64,000 nucleotides of DNA from Strobilurus pachycystidiatus (GCA_019915135.1 JAHLMK010000001.1:5456001-5520000); one strand, 5' to 3'. Shown: positions 1 through 11,554, counted from the first letter of the stretch. Program-made: numbers and translations. Notes: generated by a model not told the origin, from the letters alone.

Positions 1-3000
1 CGCCTCCCGCTCCAAAGAGACCACTATGCGCCGCTTCTCCTCAGTCAACAGCTGCACCTCTTCCGTCCAGCTCCTCGCCCTCGCCCTACTCTTCAGCCAC
101 TCAACCCGAACTGAATCGTTGAGCTCGTCGTTATTGTAAGAGTCGAGCGCGTTCTCCATTCGCCAGATCCAGGAAATTTCGTAACTGCCACTGCCGAGCT
201 GTGTCTGCTGAGAATTGATGCCCGTCTTGCGTCGCTTTTCCGTGGGCTGGTCGACATCGAATATGAAGCTGTCCATGGCACGTATGTCGGCATCCTCCAA
301 TACTCGGAGTTTCTCTTCCCAACCTCCCGGCCCTCGAAGCAACAGAAGCGCCGCTCGCGCTACTCGATACTTTTGCACCGCTAGATTCGACTTTGCCTCC
401 AGGCGCTCGATGATGGCGAATGACCTCCCGGTTCTCTTCTGCCCTCGGACGTTTCGCTTTCGGAAGGCGGCAACAGAACGACGCGTACGCTGCATCGATC
501 GAATCGTTTCCAGCGCGTCATAGCACTGAGCCTCCCGCAGTTTATCCTCCTTCTCTGCTACCTCTCCAATACATCCTTGGGCTCGTGCGGCAGGACTGAG
601 AGCCGAAGGCATGAGGAGAAGTTCCGTCTCAACATCGCCCTCCCTGGATCCAGCGAGGTCTCTGATGGCGATCCTGACCGCTGGCATATATACGCTCTGG
701 ACGTCCCGCAACTGACGGAGCTGCCGCTGGAGCTGGGCACGCTTTTCCTGGATCTCTTTGACTACAGCGGGTGCGTCCTTGTTGTCGCTCTTCATTAGGT
801 AGGTGACACGACGCCTAGCAAATGATGATTAGTGATAATACGGACGACTAGAAAGAAATACGCACTGCACGTCTTCAATCAGAAGACCTAATGCAACGCA
901 GACCGACGGACTAGTCTCGTGTAGCGGGAATGAGGCGGCTTCAGCTTTGCGCTCCTCCTCTGCCAATTTCTGACGAATAGTGTTTTCGCTGGCATCTAGA
1001 ACCCATCAATACTCAATTGACAGAACGTAGGAGATAACTTACGAAGAGCGGGAAGAAAATAGGGATTTTCCTTCTCGCTATCTTGCTCCCATCCTTCCAC
1101 TTGCTTTGTCCACTTGTCCGCGCATCCCGCCGGTAAGATTGCCGTGAACTCTTCGTGCGCTGATACGTGCGCTGACCGTCCCTTGAGTGCCTGATAGTGT
1201 CGTCGATGAGTCAGTCTCCCTAAACAACGCATTAGAGAATTGAAAAAAGGCAGCTATGAAAGATAAACCTAATCCAGTCGTCTTCGCCCAATTATGGCTA
1301 CTCATCTGCCGGTCCAGAATGTCATGCCGATGACCAGGCAGCATCTCCTTCGTTGCCGGCGCTGCGTTGTTCAAACCCGACCATGTGCGTTCGATACCCT
1401 CGCCGTCCGTCCTGCCCACGCCATGTTGGATATTCATGCTGAATTTGACCTGGCACCCGATTTTGTGGCCCTTGCAGTGACATTTCGGGATGCCCCACGC
1501 CATCGCAAGATCGTCGGGAAGATGGAGACATTCTGGCATCCGACGCATGCGCTCGACGAAGTGTATCGACCATTGACAAACGATGTCGTACGACACAAAG
1601 ATTTGACGGAGTCCTCGCGCCACGATACTCAGAGCTGATAGACTGATATAATCCATGTTACAGTATCTAGACAAGACAAATGAGAAATGGGTATAGCAAA
1701 GAGTCATTAGAAATTCTTACCGTTCACCGCGTTGCAGATCGCCCGCCCCGTTGGGGAGAATGAACTCGTGCCGCGCGCAAATTGTCATTCCAATGCCCGT
1801 TGAACGCAAGCCGGTTGCATTTTTGGATTCGGCATGGGCGAGCGTCTTGAAGCCTGCGCAAGAGCTGATCTGTACCTCACGGTCAGTAAATAATCACAGG
1901 AAATAAGGAAAACCCACATCTTGCTGTTTCGGGTATAGAGCAATGTGCTCCAGATACGCCTGTAGCTCGACGAAGTAAGCCCACCCTGTGTGTAAGCCAG
2001 GGTCCACGGTACTCGGTCGACGCAAATTTTTGAGCCGAAAATTCGCGTCCAGGGCGATGATTAGTCGATAGAGAAATCTGAAAACATTGTTAGTCGACTG
2101 CAGAGTGAAAGATAACGAATCACATACTGTTGTTCGGCCGGCATAGACTCCCAGTTGGCAGGAAGATTGAAGCCAGGGCGCGGGCACGCTGGGCAGCGAA
2201 GCGCGAGCTCGCCTGAGGCCGTAAGAGCACGACCATCCTTCATAGCACCGCGTCCAACCCGCTTCAACATCTTGAGGTGTGCGAACTGGCGATTCATTCG
2301 AAGTAAAGACTTGTACCGGCTCTGGGATTTTTGATTAAACACAATCCCCGAATTAGAGAATAAGCAGCGTACCTTTGGCAGTGCGACTCCGGTATTATCA
2401 GTCATGCGTTCCAGCGCCTGATAGTATTCCAGCGTGCTGAGCTTGCCCGAAGCAGCGAGCATCTCGTAGCACTCCAACATCCGGAACGTAGCACCTGTTT
2501 TGGGGAATTTTGTCGTGGCAGGAAAGAGCTCTGTCCGTAGCATCTGGATGCGAAGCGGAGCGCGTTGATCGCAACCACAGAAGTCGGCGTTAACTCGATG
2601 CACAGTGTTACCGTGGAGAATGGTAAAATTTGCGTGGGCGGGTTGGGGGTTGACGCAAGAGTTGACGTCCTGGTGGCCAATCTGAACGCGTAGACCAAGG
2701 CCCTTTAGAGTGACTGCTTCGTAGCATTGGCCGTTCCAACGCTACAACAAAAATCAACCACGGCACGAATATGACAAGTAGAGGACGTACCTGGATACGA
2801 TGCAGAGGATTACGAGTGTGGTGCAGGATTGTGCAGCTCAAGCACTCGGTGAATGTGCCCCAACAATCCTTGCAGCGAAATATAGCGTGTCCCGGCACGA
2901 TCTCTTGAATACCGTTATAGCAGGTCTGGCAGGGCCTATCCGCGCTACCGATAGCTTCCAGACGCGTCATCTCCTCCAAAAACTCCTGCGGCATGCCATC

Positions 3001-3324
3001 GTCGACCCATTGCATTTGGTTCCGATCCTGCCGGACAGCGTCAAAGGACTACCCAAGGCAAAGAGTCGAGGAACATACGGGATTAGGTTTGCGCTGTAGT
3101 CTGGCGGTGGAAGGAGGGGGGATGTGAAAACGGTTGGTCCAGATGGCCGGCATGGCATTGGCGCCTTCGTCGCGTGCACAGCTTGTTGAGGCGGAAGTCG
3201 ACATGCGCTTGCCATCTCGGGAGAGAGCGACTGTCCGCGCTTGAACAACCTGCAAATTATCGTAGTCTTCATGGTCGTCGGCGCGGACCGCCTTGAGGGT
3301 ACGTTTTTTCGAAGGGGCCGGCAT
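1..3324 (-). CDS. KDZ-family transposase with CxC2-like cysteine cluster (3' end cut by window edge)
   Basis: Likely the transposase of a Kyakuja/Dileera/Zisupton (KDZ) DNA transposon. It starts at ATG 3322-3324 with a basic N-terminus (MPAPSKKRTLKAVRADD). A cysteine cluster follows at about 2790-2960 (CQTCYNG, FRCKDCWG, CLSCTILHH), typical of the CxC2 module before KDZ cores. The core lies at 1250-1660: VSYDIVCQWSIHF, then CHCKGHKIGCQVKF, then GRTDGEGIERTWSGLN, ending in a HxxxLD-like stretch. A long charged C-terminal part (780 down to 1) stays open to the left edge, so the stop codon is outside the window. At least seven short introns are needed, and no frameshift or stop was seen in the exons, so it may be intact. 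Terminal inverted repeats were not found. The family call rests on recognised motifs; activity is inference. Confidence 0.85.
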
Positions 3325-3484
3325 GGAAAGACAAAGAAGTGGGAGTCGGTCGCATGTTGGTCACGGCGCTCAACAAGTTTGGGGCTGTGGCTGTGTTTGG
3401 CCTCGAGATCACTTCATGTCCTTCTTTTAATTTAACAAGCTTTAAGTCGCAATCTAATCTACGGATCCCCTGCCGTGTTCTGGT

Positions 3485-3556
3485 CGCCGCCATCGTTCTC
3501 CTCGCCGCCATCGTTCTCCTCGCCACCAACAATCTCCTCGCCACCAACAATCTGCT
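3485..3556. repeat. Four-unit 18-base tandem repeat
   Basis: Two copies of CGCCGCCATCGTTCTCCT are followed by two of CGCCACCAACAATCTCCT, the last with one change. On the minus strand an open frame reads them as six-residue Gly-Gly-Glu-Glu repeats. The length is a multiple of three, so it may lie in the last exon of the uncertain minus-strand gene at 3605-3999, or be a simple minisatellite. Confidence 0.9.
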
Positions 3557-3604
3557 TGTGGCAAGCACACAAACACCTGGACTGCCAGCTAACATCATAG
3601 CTGA

Positions 3605-3999
3605 TCATGACTTCCGGCGACGGCACCGACATCGCGCGAGCAAGAGCCACATCCAGTTCACTATTACCTGTAATGAGGTAGAGCTGGAAAGAATGGTGCA
3701 GCGACATACGAGGGGGAAATGGACAAGCGTTCTCCGATCACAAACTCGCTCTGACTCTGAAGACTGCCCATCGCGCATTCAGTAGACACGAGGACAAGAC
3801 GAGGACGACAGACTTACTGCTTGGCTTCATTTTGTCGCATGGCCTTCAATCGCCAGTTTCCATCGGAGCTATAGATGCGAGTCAATAAGGTGCGCCCCAG
3901 GTTACTATTCAAATGCACTTACGCCACAAAACGTTCTCCGCCCCACGACGTACTGCTCTTCTTGACCTTGAAGCGATTCCTGGACTGCGAGCTCGGCAT
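3605..3999 (-). CDS. Small hypothetical protein, uncertain exons
   Basis: From ATG 3997-3999 a short basic N-terminus (MPSSQSRNRFKVKKSS) runs to a good GTAAGT donor near 3922. An acceptor and a second exon give SDGNWRLKAMRQNEAKQ, and another GTAAGT donor follows. A third exon can be joined after a CAG acceptor near 3770, but its reading is not convincing and its end could lie further left. No family is recognised. The two consecutive canonical introns in compatible phase are the only support. It starts about 670 bases upstream of the KDZ transposase on the same strand and could belong to the same mobile unit, or be a decayed piece. Confidence 0.35.
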
Positions 4000-4231
4000 G
4001 GTGGGCAAAGGTGAGAGATCGAGTACGGGAGTAGAGCGACTCACTCACGATATTAGAGTCGCAGCGACAGACATCGAAGAGTCCTGTCGTACATAATGGA
4101 TGCGCCCTGCTTCTATCCTTGGACGGACACGTGTGTTGGCCTTCACTCATTACCTCCATCACTGACCTCAACTTGACGAGGTAAAAGCTAATCAGTACTG
4201 TTAACGGACGTGCTAATGATTTTCGAGACAG

Positions 4232-4690
4232 ATGTATGTTTGCACGGAAAAGCAAGTTCTCGCGTTTCGCAAATATTGTCTGTCGTACCATACGACGCGC
4301 CACCTCGAGTTCTTCGATATGTGGCTCCAGGCCTGGATCGATACGGTGCTTCTTCACGTTCAACCCGAATTAGCGGCACTAGCCTCAGACGTTTTATTCA
4401 ATGTATGTTGTTACACTTACTTGAATGTTCATGCTCATGCTCACTGCAATGTGCAGATCGTCCTTGGCGAAGTCGAGCGCAGTTATGATGCTGCTGCCGT
4501 GGAGGCAATGCTGTCAATGGAGGACGACATCCAGGATCTTACCTACGGAATGTATCAGCTTTCCTTGTACACTCGTTGGGACCCGGATTCGATGAGAAGC
4601 ATTTCGGATACATGGCGGACGTCGCCATCGCCCTGGCCCTCCTCATCACGCACCGGATGGGAATCTTATAGAGACGACCTTTGGGGCAAT
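4232..4690 (+). CDS. Possible hypothetical gene or gene remnant
   Basis: An open frame from ATG 4232 encodes a protein-like stretch rich in aromatic residues (TRHLEFFDMWLQAWIDTV). It is followed by a GTATGT donor near 4402 and a TGCAG acceptor at 4457. The next exon reads IVLGEVERSYDAAAVEAM. Towards the end the plausible frame changes: a second frame gives GFDEKHFGYMADVAIALALL and a stop, so an unseen intron or a frameshift is needed. No family is recognised. It is the only plus-strand candidate in a minus-strand stretch and may be a relic. Confidence 0.3.
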
Positions 4691-4886
4691 TGAGTTGAAG
4701 CAGGCAGAGGGTTCCGAGATCACTCGATAAATACAATGTCATACAGATATTTTTAATTTTAAGTGGTCCGTATAACGATGAAGGCGAGTATAGCGAAATA
4801 AAAAGCAACAAGATATAAAGTAGAATAATATGATATCGGACTAAAAAGATGCGGGAGATAGGGCGGCAGATATATATAATTTACGA

Positions 4887-5814
4887 TTAAAACTCGGGAC
4901 CCCAAACAGGCGAGAGCGAGCGCGGGCGAGGCGGCGCTGCGCGTCTGGCGCGTACGAGCTCTAGCAAGGATGGACCTTTGCGAGCAGCCTGCATCTCTTG
5001 CACCCATTTTCCGACATCGCGATCCATGGCTTCTGTGTCCTCCTCCTCCGATTTGACATCGGTCTGAAGTCCAACGGCAGTGGCCTCGGTTCCTTCACTC
5101 GCAACGTCCATGACAGCGTCGGGAATATCATCGTCGAGGGACTCTGTCGACGTGAACGAGAGGGAGGAAGAGATGGATGGAGATGGAGACCATGAGGAAG
5201 AGAGGGACGGAGACCGGGAGGAATCGACAGCGGCAGGGGACGCGTCTCTCACAGCGGCAGGAGACGCGTCTCTCACGACAGGGGACGCGTCTCTGGACTG
5301 GTCGGACGCGACAGAGGGCTCGGCAACGCGCTCAGGTTTGACGAGCCGACGAGGGCGAGGGCGAGGGCGAGGCTGACCGTCATAAATGACGAGGTTCTTG
5401 CGCCGCTCCCAGAGGCCGTGCTCGTTCTGGACCGTCATTAACTTGCGGCATCCCCACAACAGTCCGAAACAGAGGTTCTAAAAGTCACAATCAGAGAGGA
5501 CTATGAGCAAGACGCGTTGAGTACATACCTTGCAACGCTTGTTGAAGCGTTTCAAGTGATCCTCTTTCGTCTCATCGAGGAGACGGGGCAGCGGAAACTC
5601 GACGGTGTGCAGCGTTTCAAAACGCTGACGAAAGGCCTTGATATCACCGTTCCGTTTGTGGACGCGCGCAAGCTCGCGGGCGGAGCTGATGAAGAATGGA
5701 GCCTCGTCGGCGGTGAAGCACTACGCATCGATATCAGCAGGGACGCGACGCGTCAAGGAAGGGGAGACGTACCTTAGGAAAGGCAGGAGGAGCCAGGAAA
5801 GTCTGCTGAGACAT
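4887..5814 (-). CDS. Hypothetical Ser/Pro-rich protein, three exons
   Basis: Starts at ATG 5812-5814 (MSQQTFLAPPAFPK). Two phase-0 introns, with donors GTACGT and GTATGT, join three exons without a break. Exon 2 has a compact conserved-looking part (EAPFFISSARELARVHKRNG). Exon 3 opens with a hydrophobic/cysteine segment (NLCFGLLWGCRKLMTVQNEH). The rest is low complexity: Pro-Arg repeats, repeated RDASP units, a serine block, an acidic patch and an arginine-rich tail, ending in WGPEF and TAA. Roughly 265 residues. No known domain. The N-terminal half looks like a folded domain and the tail looks disordered. It shares strand and intron style with its neighbours at 3.3 and 6.8 kb. Confidence 0.65.
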
Positions 5815-6165
5815 TTTGAAGGCTGAGGACGCGTCGATTGCGAGCTGGAGTGAAAGGAGGTGGGAGACGAAGGATTTAGAGTTTTTGCCTCGTTTTGTCG
5901 ACGGAAGTGTGCCGACGACGACTCCGCTACTCAGCAACAACTCAGCTGTCAGGCGAGAGTCGGCAAAGAAAGATGCACACACCACGCGAGAAGAGGCATA
6001 GCTAGATCGTAGATGGGGAGAATCGCATGAGAGGCGCTGCTCATTTACGTACAGAACTAGCGCAACGGCGGTGCGTGAGGACCTGAAAATGCGTTAATAG
6101 AGGGGCCAGCGACGAGTGGGGCGATGATAACGTACAGTTCAAACCAATGTTATATTTTGGACCTG

Positions 6166-6831
6166 CTACTTTTGCTGATAGAGAAGTTGGCGGCGGCGCT
6201 TTGCTGTTTTGAGCGACCGAGCCTTGGCGTGTTGAAGGAGGTCCTCGAGAAGGGAATGCACACTTTCGAAGTGGGCGCGCATCTCGAGGGCATCCTTCGC
6301 GTACTCATGTCCCATCCCCGCCTCGTCTTGAATCTGCCCTACGCCTTCCCGCACGTACTCTAACTTTTCGCGATAGAAGAACTCCTTGGTGGAAATGAGG
6401 TCGAATCCCGCGGCCCAGTCCATCTCCTCGAATTGCTCTACCAGTTTGGCGGCGTAAGCGATGAGGTTATTGCTGCTGTCTGCACGCAATTCGGCATCGA
6501 CTAGGCGGAGCCGGCGAAGGACGCGCTTGCAGAGCGCGTCGTCGAAGTACCTAGCAGATTGATTAGCCAGTTCAGAGAAAGAAGAGAGCACGCACTTGAC
6601 TGGCGCCGCCTGTGGAGCCTGCGCGCGACGACGTTTGCCTTCTTTGCGGGCTTGGACATCGTACCGACGTTTTTGCGCCTGGAGTTGGGATTCCCGGTTT
6701 CTGGCTCGTTGCCGTCAGCGTCAGAGGAGTGGAGATGCAACGACAACGCACTTAAAGTACCATCGAAGGCGTTTATCCTTCTCCGCCTGGGCTTTCTCCT
6801 CCGGGGTGTTGTATAATTTCTTGCGGCCCAT
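6166..6831 (-). CDS. Basic N-terminus / helical hypothetical protein
   Basis: Three exons from ATG 6829-6831. Exon 1 begins MGRKKLYNTPEEKAQAEKDK. Exon 2, joined in phase 2, is strongly basic (QKRRYDVQARKEGKRRRAQ). Exon 3 is a long helical, acidic-to-basic region (YFDDALCKRVLRRLRLVDAE, later VREGVGQIQDEAGMGHEYA) ending RRRQLLYQQK and TAG. About 190 residues. The opening resembles a family of short MGRKK-type proteins common in Agaricomycete genomes (recollection, not a search). DNA binding by the basic segment is inference. Both introns are canonical and keep frame, so the gene appears intact. Confidence 0.65.
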
Positions 6832-7174
6832 GGTGGCGGTAGTAACTAGAGAGAGGCCTCGTCAGTCTAAGAATGCAGGCGCTAGGCAATACGAGGGCTT
6901 ACAAAAGGTATTGGAGTGGTTGTAGCCAGTCAAAGGGAGGTAGCACAGGTGAGCGTACGAACGGAATCAGCAATTGCTCTGGGTACTTGCCTTAGGAAAC
7001 GAGATCACTGGACTTCTATTGGACCTTTATTCTTACCTCTCACAAATAAAATCGGAAAAAATTCGTAGCGTTAAAATACAATTGATTATGGTTTTAGGTA
7101 TTTTTTGGGGAGCAAGAATAGTGACGAATGACTGTTGTCGTCGTCGACAGTCTGAACGTGAATGGAATGATGAT

Positions 7175-7218
7175 TGGACTGCTACTGGACTTCTATTGGA
7201 CTACTACTGGACCGTTAT
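7175..7218. repeat. 11-base tandem repeat, four units
   Basis: Four consecutive units follow the pattern TGGACTNCTAY: TGGACTGCTAC, TGGACTTCTAT, TGGACTACTAC, TGGACCGTTAT. The same word CTGGACTTCTATTGGAC occurs about 180 bases earlier, near 7010. Confidence 0.9.
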
Positions 7219-7837
7219 CATAGCTCCCTAGAGAAAGCGAGTACCCATAAAATGGCAACGCGTAGACCTGAGGGACGTGTAAGTGATCAATGTTTCGCAA
7301 ATCCGAGGACGACCTGTTTGAATGGTGAGTTATACGGATATCATTTGTCTCGGCATTTTAATGGACCTTAATTGGACCGAAATGGTAGCGGTCCGTGCAG
7401 GGAGTGGACAGTCTGGGAAAGAGTGAGTAATCAAGGATAAGACGCTGGACAGTCACTTCGTCGCGATCCGGGAGTGTTTTCTTGACTGAGCCTCGATAGT
7501 AAGTCCAAAGAGTTGCCTACAGTTTGATTGGACCATTTCATTTCGGAACATAGGTGCTGTTCCGGAAGACCGAATACCAGAGGCATCGCGAGCAGACAGC
7601 TAGACAAGCACAGCATGACCATGAGCGCCAGCGGGAAGGGTACAACCGTTCATTACTGAAGGTAGAGTTTATGCGACTCGTCGTTCTCGGAAGAGGTGGT
7701 CCGGCTAAAAGCGCCGAGCAGTCATTCTGATGTGACAAGGGACTGGCCAAGCCGGTTCGATTGATCTAATTGATGTCTTGTACGTGATACGTGATCCTGG
7801 TGCAACTTGGTATACGGCACAAAACTCCTGTACTACC

Positions 7838-7908
7838 CACAGCCAGATGGCATACTGGTTCTGAGCACTGAAGAACCAGTGTTGAGTACCAGGTCCCATC
7901 TGGCTGTG
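7838..7908. repeat. Nested inverted repeat (potential cruciform/hairpin)
   Basis: A perfect 13-base outer arm, CACAGCCAGATGG at 7838-7850, pairs with CCATCTGGCTGTG at 7896-7908. Inside it a perfect 9-base arm, ACTGGTTCT at 7854-7862, pairs with AGAACCAGT at 7872-7880. The total is 71 bases with a 9-base inner loop. It is not cloverleaf-shaped. It could be a fold-back end of a small transposon or a hairpin RNA. Confidence 0.85.
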
Positions 7909-8086
7909 TATTTTGGATCATACAATCGTCAGTCATTTTTAATTTTCCGGACTTTCGGCTATCGTCTCGCGGACCGCCCTTAATTTTGATAACCTCATGT
8001 TGATGTTTTCTAATTTTGTTCCAGGTACACTATAGTCTCCGCGCATCACTGCCGCCATGTGCATGATGCATATTTACGCCGGATAA

Positions 8087-8590
8087 CTCACGTCGACAGC
8101 GCATATTCTATTCAGACTTCAAGCGCGGCTGCTTCACTGGCTGCAGCGCGCTTGATAAGAGAGTCCACATAGACATTTTTCTGTGCTTGATGATCTGACA
8201 ACCCGTATTTAGGTCTTTCGCCGTCAGATTTGAAGCACATCTGCCTCATTGGCGGCACTGCTTCATAGAGGGGTACGGGACATTTTTCCCCGGGATATCT
8301 CACGTCGACGGCCCTTGTCGACACTTCTCATTCATACTCCAAGCGCGCCTGCTTCACTGGCTGCAGCGCGCTTGTCAGAGCCTTCCTTCGGTATTTTTCT
8401 TGAAGTCCGAGGTTCTGACTCCCCCTATACAGGTCTTTCGCCGTCAGAGATTATGCGTCTCTGCCTCAACGGCGGCAGCGCAATTCCAGCATCGCTGCAT
8501 CTTTTTCAGGTACACGCGACTTCAAGTCGCGTGTGATGGTCATGCGCGTTTATACTTCAAGTCCCTCTGCCTCACCGGCAGCAGGCACTT
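8087..8590. repeat. Diverged tandem repeat, about 212-220 base unit, 2.3 copies
   Basis: CTCACGTCGAC occurs at 8087 and 8299. AGGTCTTTCGCCGTCAGA occurs at 8211 and 8431. CTGCTTCACTGGCTGCAGCG occurs near 8127 and 8348, with a third diverged copy (CTCTGCCTCACCGGCAGCA) near 8564. Units are about 75-85 percent alike by eye. No reading frame is shared between copies, so it looks like non-coding satellite-type DNA. Confidence 0.8.
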
Positions 8591-8811
8591 CTGGGATGCA
8601 CAAGGACATCGTCATTTTTTTTGTTAACTTACGCGCTGTATCATTAGGCAAATCTGATGTCTTTTTAAACTCATTTATTTGCGCTGCATTTTATCAGACC
8701 GTCGAGATGTTCTGTTGTGAATAAAATATTTCATTCTCTAGCAACACAGCAACGAACACAGCGTAAATACTTGATACAATGGTACGCAGTCAAGAAAACA
8801 AGACGAGGAAA

Positions 8812-11086
8812 TCAGAAGTGCGAAAGAACCCACGTAACATCGACAACTGCACGTTCCCACTCTCCGAGGCCTAGAACGTCGTCTCCACAAGACTCTCCCC
8901 ACCATGCGAGAAATGCGAGGACCGAATAATGTCCATTCAGTCCACTAGTACGTAACTTTCCCCACTCTCGCCCCGCCGGATCGGGTCGATGCCGCTCAGT
9001 GAGTGGCCCGTCCTTGGTAGAGACATCGCGCCAGTGAGGTTGAACACTACCCCACCAAGGCCAGAATTGGTCGGCCAATTGGCGAAAAGTGAGGGACGGC
9101 CGGTATTCGTCTGCACGCGCGCGTTGAATCCAATCCTGAATCGAACTCGGTCGGATTTTATTCGCCGGGATGGGCGCCCCCTTGGCGAAGTCCATCAGCT
9201 CTTCGTTCCTGACGTAAACGCGAACAAGGCGCATCCAGCCGTCACCAAGAGCGAAGTCCTGGAGGTAACGGGAGGCCTTGCGCAGGTATTCCGGATGTTT
9301 ATCTGCCTGTGGAGGCGTGGTCGACGAGGGAGGAGGGGGGGGAGGAGGGGAGGTAGCGGTTTCCAGGTTTGCGAATGGATGGAGAGAGTCGTTAGGGCCG
9401 CAAGTTGGAATGTACGGGGGAAGAAGGGCCGGATCGATGACGTTATTGGTGATGTTCGAGAGAGGTGGAGCGGGGGAAGCGGCAACGGGAGGGACCTTCT
9501 CAAGTGGCAAAGGAGGCGGACGCGTAGAACGACGCGTCGGCGCTGTACCGTCGCCATTCTCATCGCCGCTGGTGTCGTCCTCATCGAGATCTTGAAGCGT
9601 GGGGGGCTTTTTCCGCGACTCGTTCTTGCCGTTGGCTCTCTTGCGCTTCCTTGTCACCTTCTCCTTGGTAACGACAGCGTCGGGCAATTCGGGAAGGGGT
9701 GGCGAAGCCGATGGCACGTCAGCATGCGAGGGAGTATTCGGTTGAGGCTGCGAAGCATTCCATGGCTGAGGTTCTCGCGCAAACCACGGCAGGTGATTGG
9801 GCATCGAAACGTTGGGAAGGGATCGAGAGAGCTGATCAGAATGGGCTTGATAACAAGTAAGCAATATGTCAAAATAGGAATGAAGAACTTACAAAAGCAT
9901 GACATGCTAAATTCCCCGAACGCTGCCTGGAACGTTCTGAAGCGAAGCTGTCCCCGCGTTCCATCCGCATCATGGAAAGCCTTGGGAGCCGCACCGTTGT
10001 TTGTCCCCACATTCAGTCTAGCAGATCTTCGTCAGTCAGGTATGTAAAGTCGCGTCAAAAAGACCTACGAAATGACATTAACTTGGCCGCCTTTGCGCGG
10101 CTCCGGCCCAGCCCAAGAGAATGAAACATTTCCTCCCAGTAACGTCGAAAGTCCTTCAAGAAGAGGTTGCATCGTGCTAGCGAGAGAGTCGAGAGCTCTG
10201 ACCAATTGATATCAGCAATCTCAATCGGGAGAAGAGAAGTCGTACACATACCTCTGAGTGTCCTCTGGGGACAGGCGTTCCAGCGGACGCTTGGCGTCTT
10301 CCTTGGACTGTGCGACGTCCTTGGCATCCTGCGCGGCACGACCCTCCCAATACTTGTGCTCCTCGGCTGTCAACGCCTTCCATCGCTCGGAGGTGAACTT
10401 TCCTACTTGCGAGATGCGCCCCTTACGCCCACCGCCGCCCGAGAGGGCGAGATCCGTGTCGAATTCCTCCTTCACAGCTGCGAATGACTCGGATGACCAC
10501 ATTTGCATGGCCGTACGCCCTCGCTGACGCGCGACATCCAGACCGGCGACCTTGGAGACAAGTGTAGCGATAGGATCCTTTCCCATCTGTGCCTTCGTCA
10601 TCTTGGCAATTGGCGTAGCTTTGGACCAGCGATTTTCAAGAAAGTTTCGGATACCCTAGATAGAGGATTAGAGACAAATGGCAATGCATGTTGATATGGC
10701 ACCGTACTGTTCGTAGGCGCGTGAGGAGCGCGCCTTTCTTGTCGCGCTCGTACTGAGTGAGAGAGCTGTCGAGGGGACGCTCGATGGGAGCCTGATCGTC
10801 AGCTGGTTCTTGGTCCATTGGAGCGTCGTAGGGGTATATGGCGCAGTATTCGTTTAGGACCTCGTCGGCAAAGTCGTCCGCCGCACTTCTGCTTTTGTGT
10901 CGGGCATCCCTGTACCCCGAAATCCTGGCCTCGAGAAAGACCAGACGTGATCCTTTGGCCCAGTTTCGCCGGAAGGGTTCGACGCTGCTAGGATCAAAGA
11001 CCGGGTTGAGTCTAGATGCAGGGTCAGCGACGACGCGTTAGACATTTGCCATGATGCCGAGAGATGACATACACGGATGATGCCAT
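8812..11086 (-). CDS. Large hypothetical protein with HMG-box-like segment, Agaricomycete-specific family
   Basis: Starts at ATG 11084-11086. A tiny first exon (MASS plus part of a codon) is joined by a GTATGT intron to LNPVFDPSSVEPFRRNWAKG. Later exons give MTKAQMGKDPIATLVSKVAG, an HMG-like helical piece (SSESFAAVKEEF through LTAEEHKYWEGRAAQ), LDSLASTMQPLLEGLSTLLG, a Pro/Ser-rich disordered linker with a basic patch (TRKRKRANGKNESRKK), and a C-terminal Trp-rich domain (LADQFWPWWG, LAFLAWWGESCGDD) ending TWVLSHF and TGA. Every intron keeps frame. The architecture matches a dispersed family I recall from Agaricomycete genomes, whose function is unknown. A truncated second copy lies at 17574-17974. 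Chromatin or DNA binding is only an inference from the HMG-like piece. Confidence 0.75.
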
Positions 11087-11554
11087 GATCTTGATGTGCT
11101 GAGGACGCGATGAGAGTAGAGAGACGCGTCGTTTCTTCCTGAGACGGTTGTCAGAGTGCAAAGTAGAAATCAAACAAAATGCAAACAAATCCCAACAATT
11201 ACACCCCGCCATCCAATCCCAATCTGGTGTAGTCGGGGTGCCGAAATGCAGCCTAAAGAGCTGCCAGACCCTAATAGCGCCTGGAGGAGCGATTATTCCA
11301 CCTCGAGTGTAATTCCAGGGACGTACAGCTACTGTAGGTACAAAGATATGGAAATTAATATACGCATCCCGCCCGCCCGCCAGCGCTGGGGGTGCGAGCG
11401 CTCCCTGCCACTGCCGTGATGCCGGCCAGGTGGGCTCTCGCAAGATGCCGATTACGTGCCTCGCGCAAGAATTTTTCCGGGGCGCGCGATTCGGTATATC
11501 TGGATGCTCGAGTATTTCAGATTATAGTATCATTTGACGTTCTGGGCTTTCACT
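11087..11554. other. Intergenic, promoter region of the minus-strand gene
   Basis: No coding frame was recognised. This stretch separates the divergent gene starts at 11086 (minus) and about 11592 (plus). It contains a short GC-rich patch (CCCGCCCGCCCGCCAGCGC near 11369). Confidence 0.5.

Larger units (their letters stand above)
6832..8811. other. Gene-free, repeat-rich stretch
   Basis: No convincing coding frame was found on either strand. The stretch holds an 11-base tandem repeat (7175-7218), related TGGACYTNTATTGGAC copies near 7010 and 7360, a nested inverted repeat (7838-7908) and a diverged tandem repeat of about 212-220 bases (8087-8590). The first few hundred bases must contain the promoter of the minus-strand gene ending at 6166. 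Confidence 0.7.

Noticed and set aside
7838..7908. tRNA gene
   Set aside because: The arms nest as one hairpin instead of a cloverleaf, and there is no T-loop GTTCRANNC in the right place.
8989..10047. A 352-codon plus-strand open frame
   Set aside because: It lies antisense to the C-terminal exons and introns of the HMG-like gene, whose minus-strand reading has recognisable conserved blocks and splice sites.
1..11086. TET/JBP oxygenase gene accompanying the KDZ transposase
   Set aside because: No HxD plus distant H pattern with the family's surroundings was found in any of the neighbouring genes.
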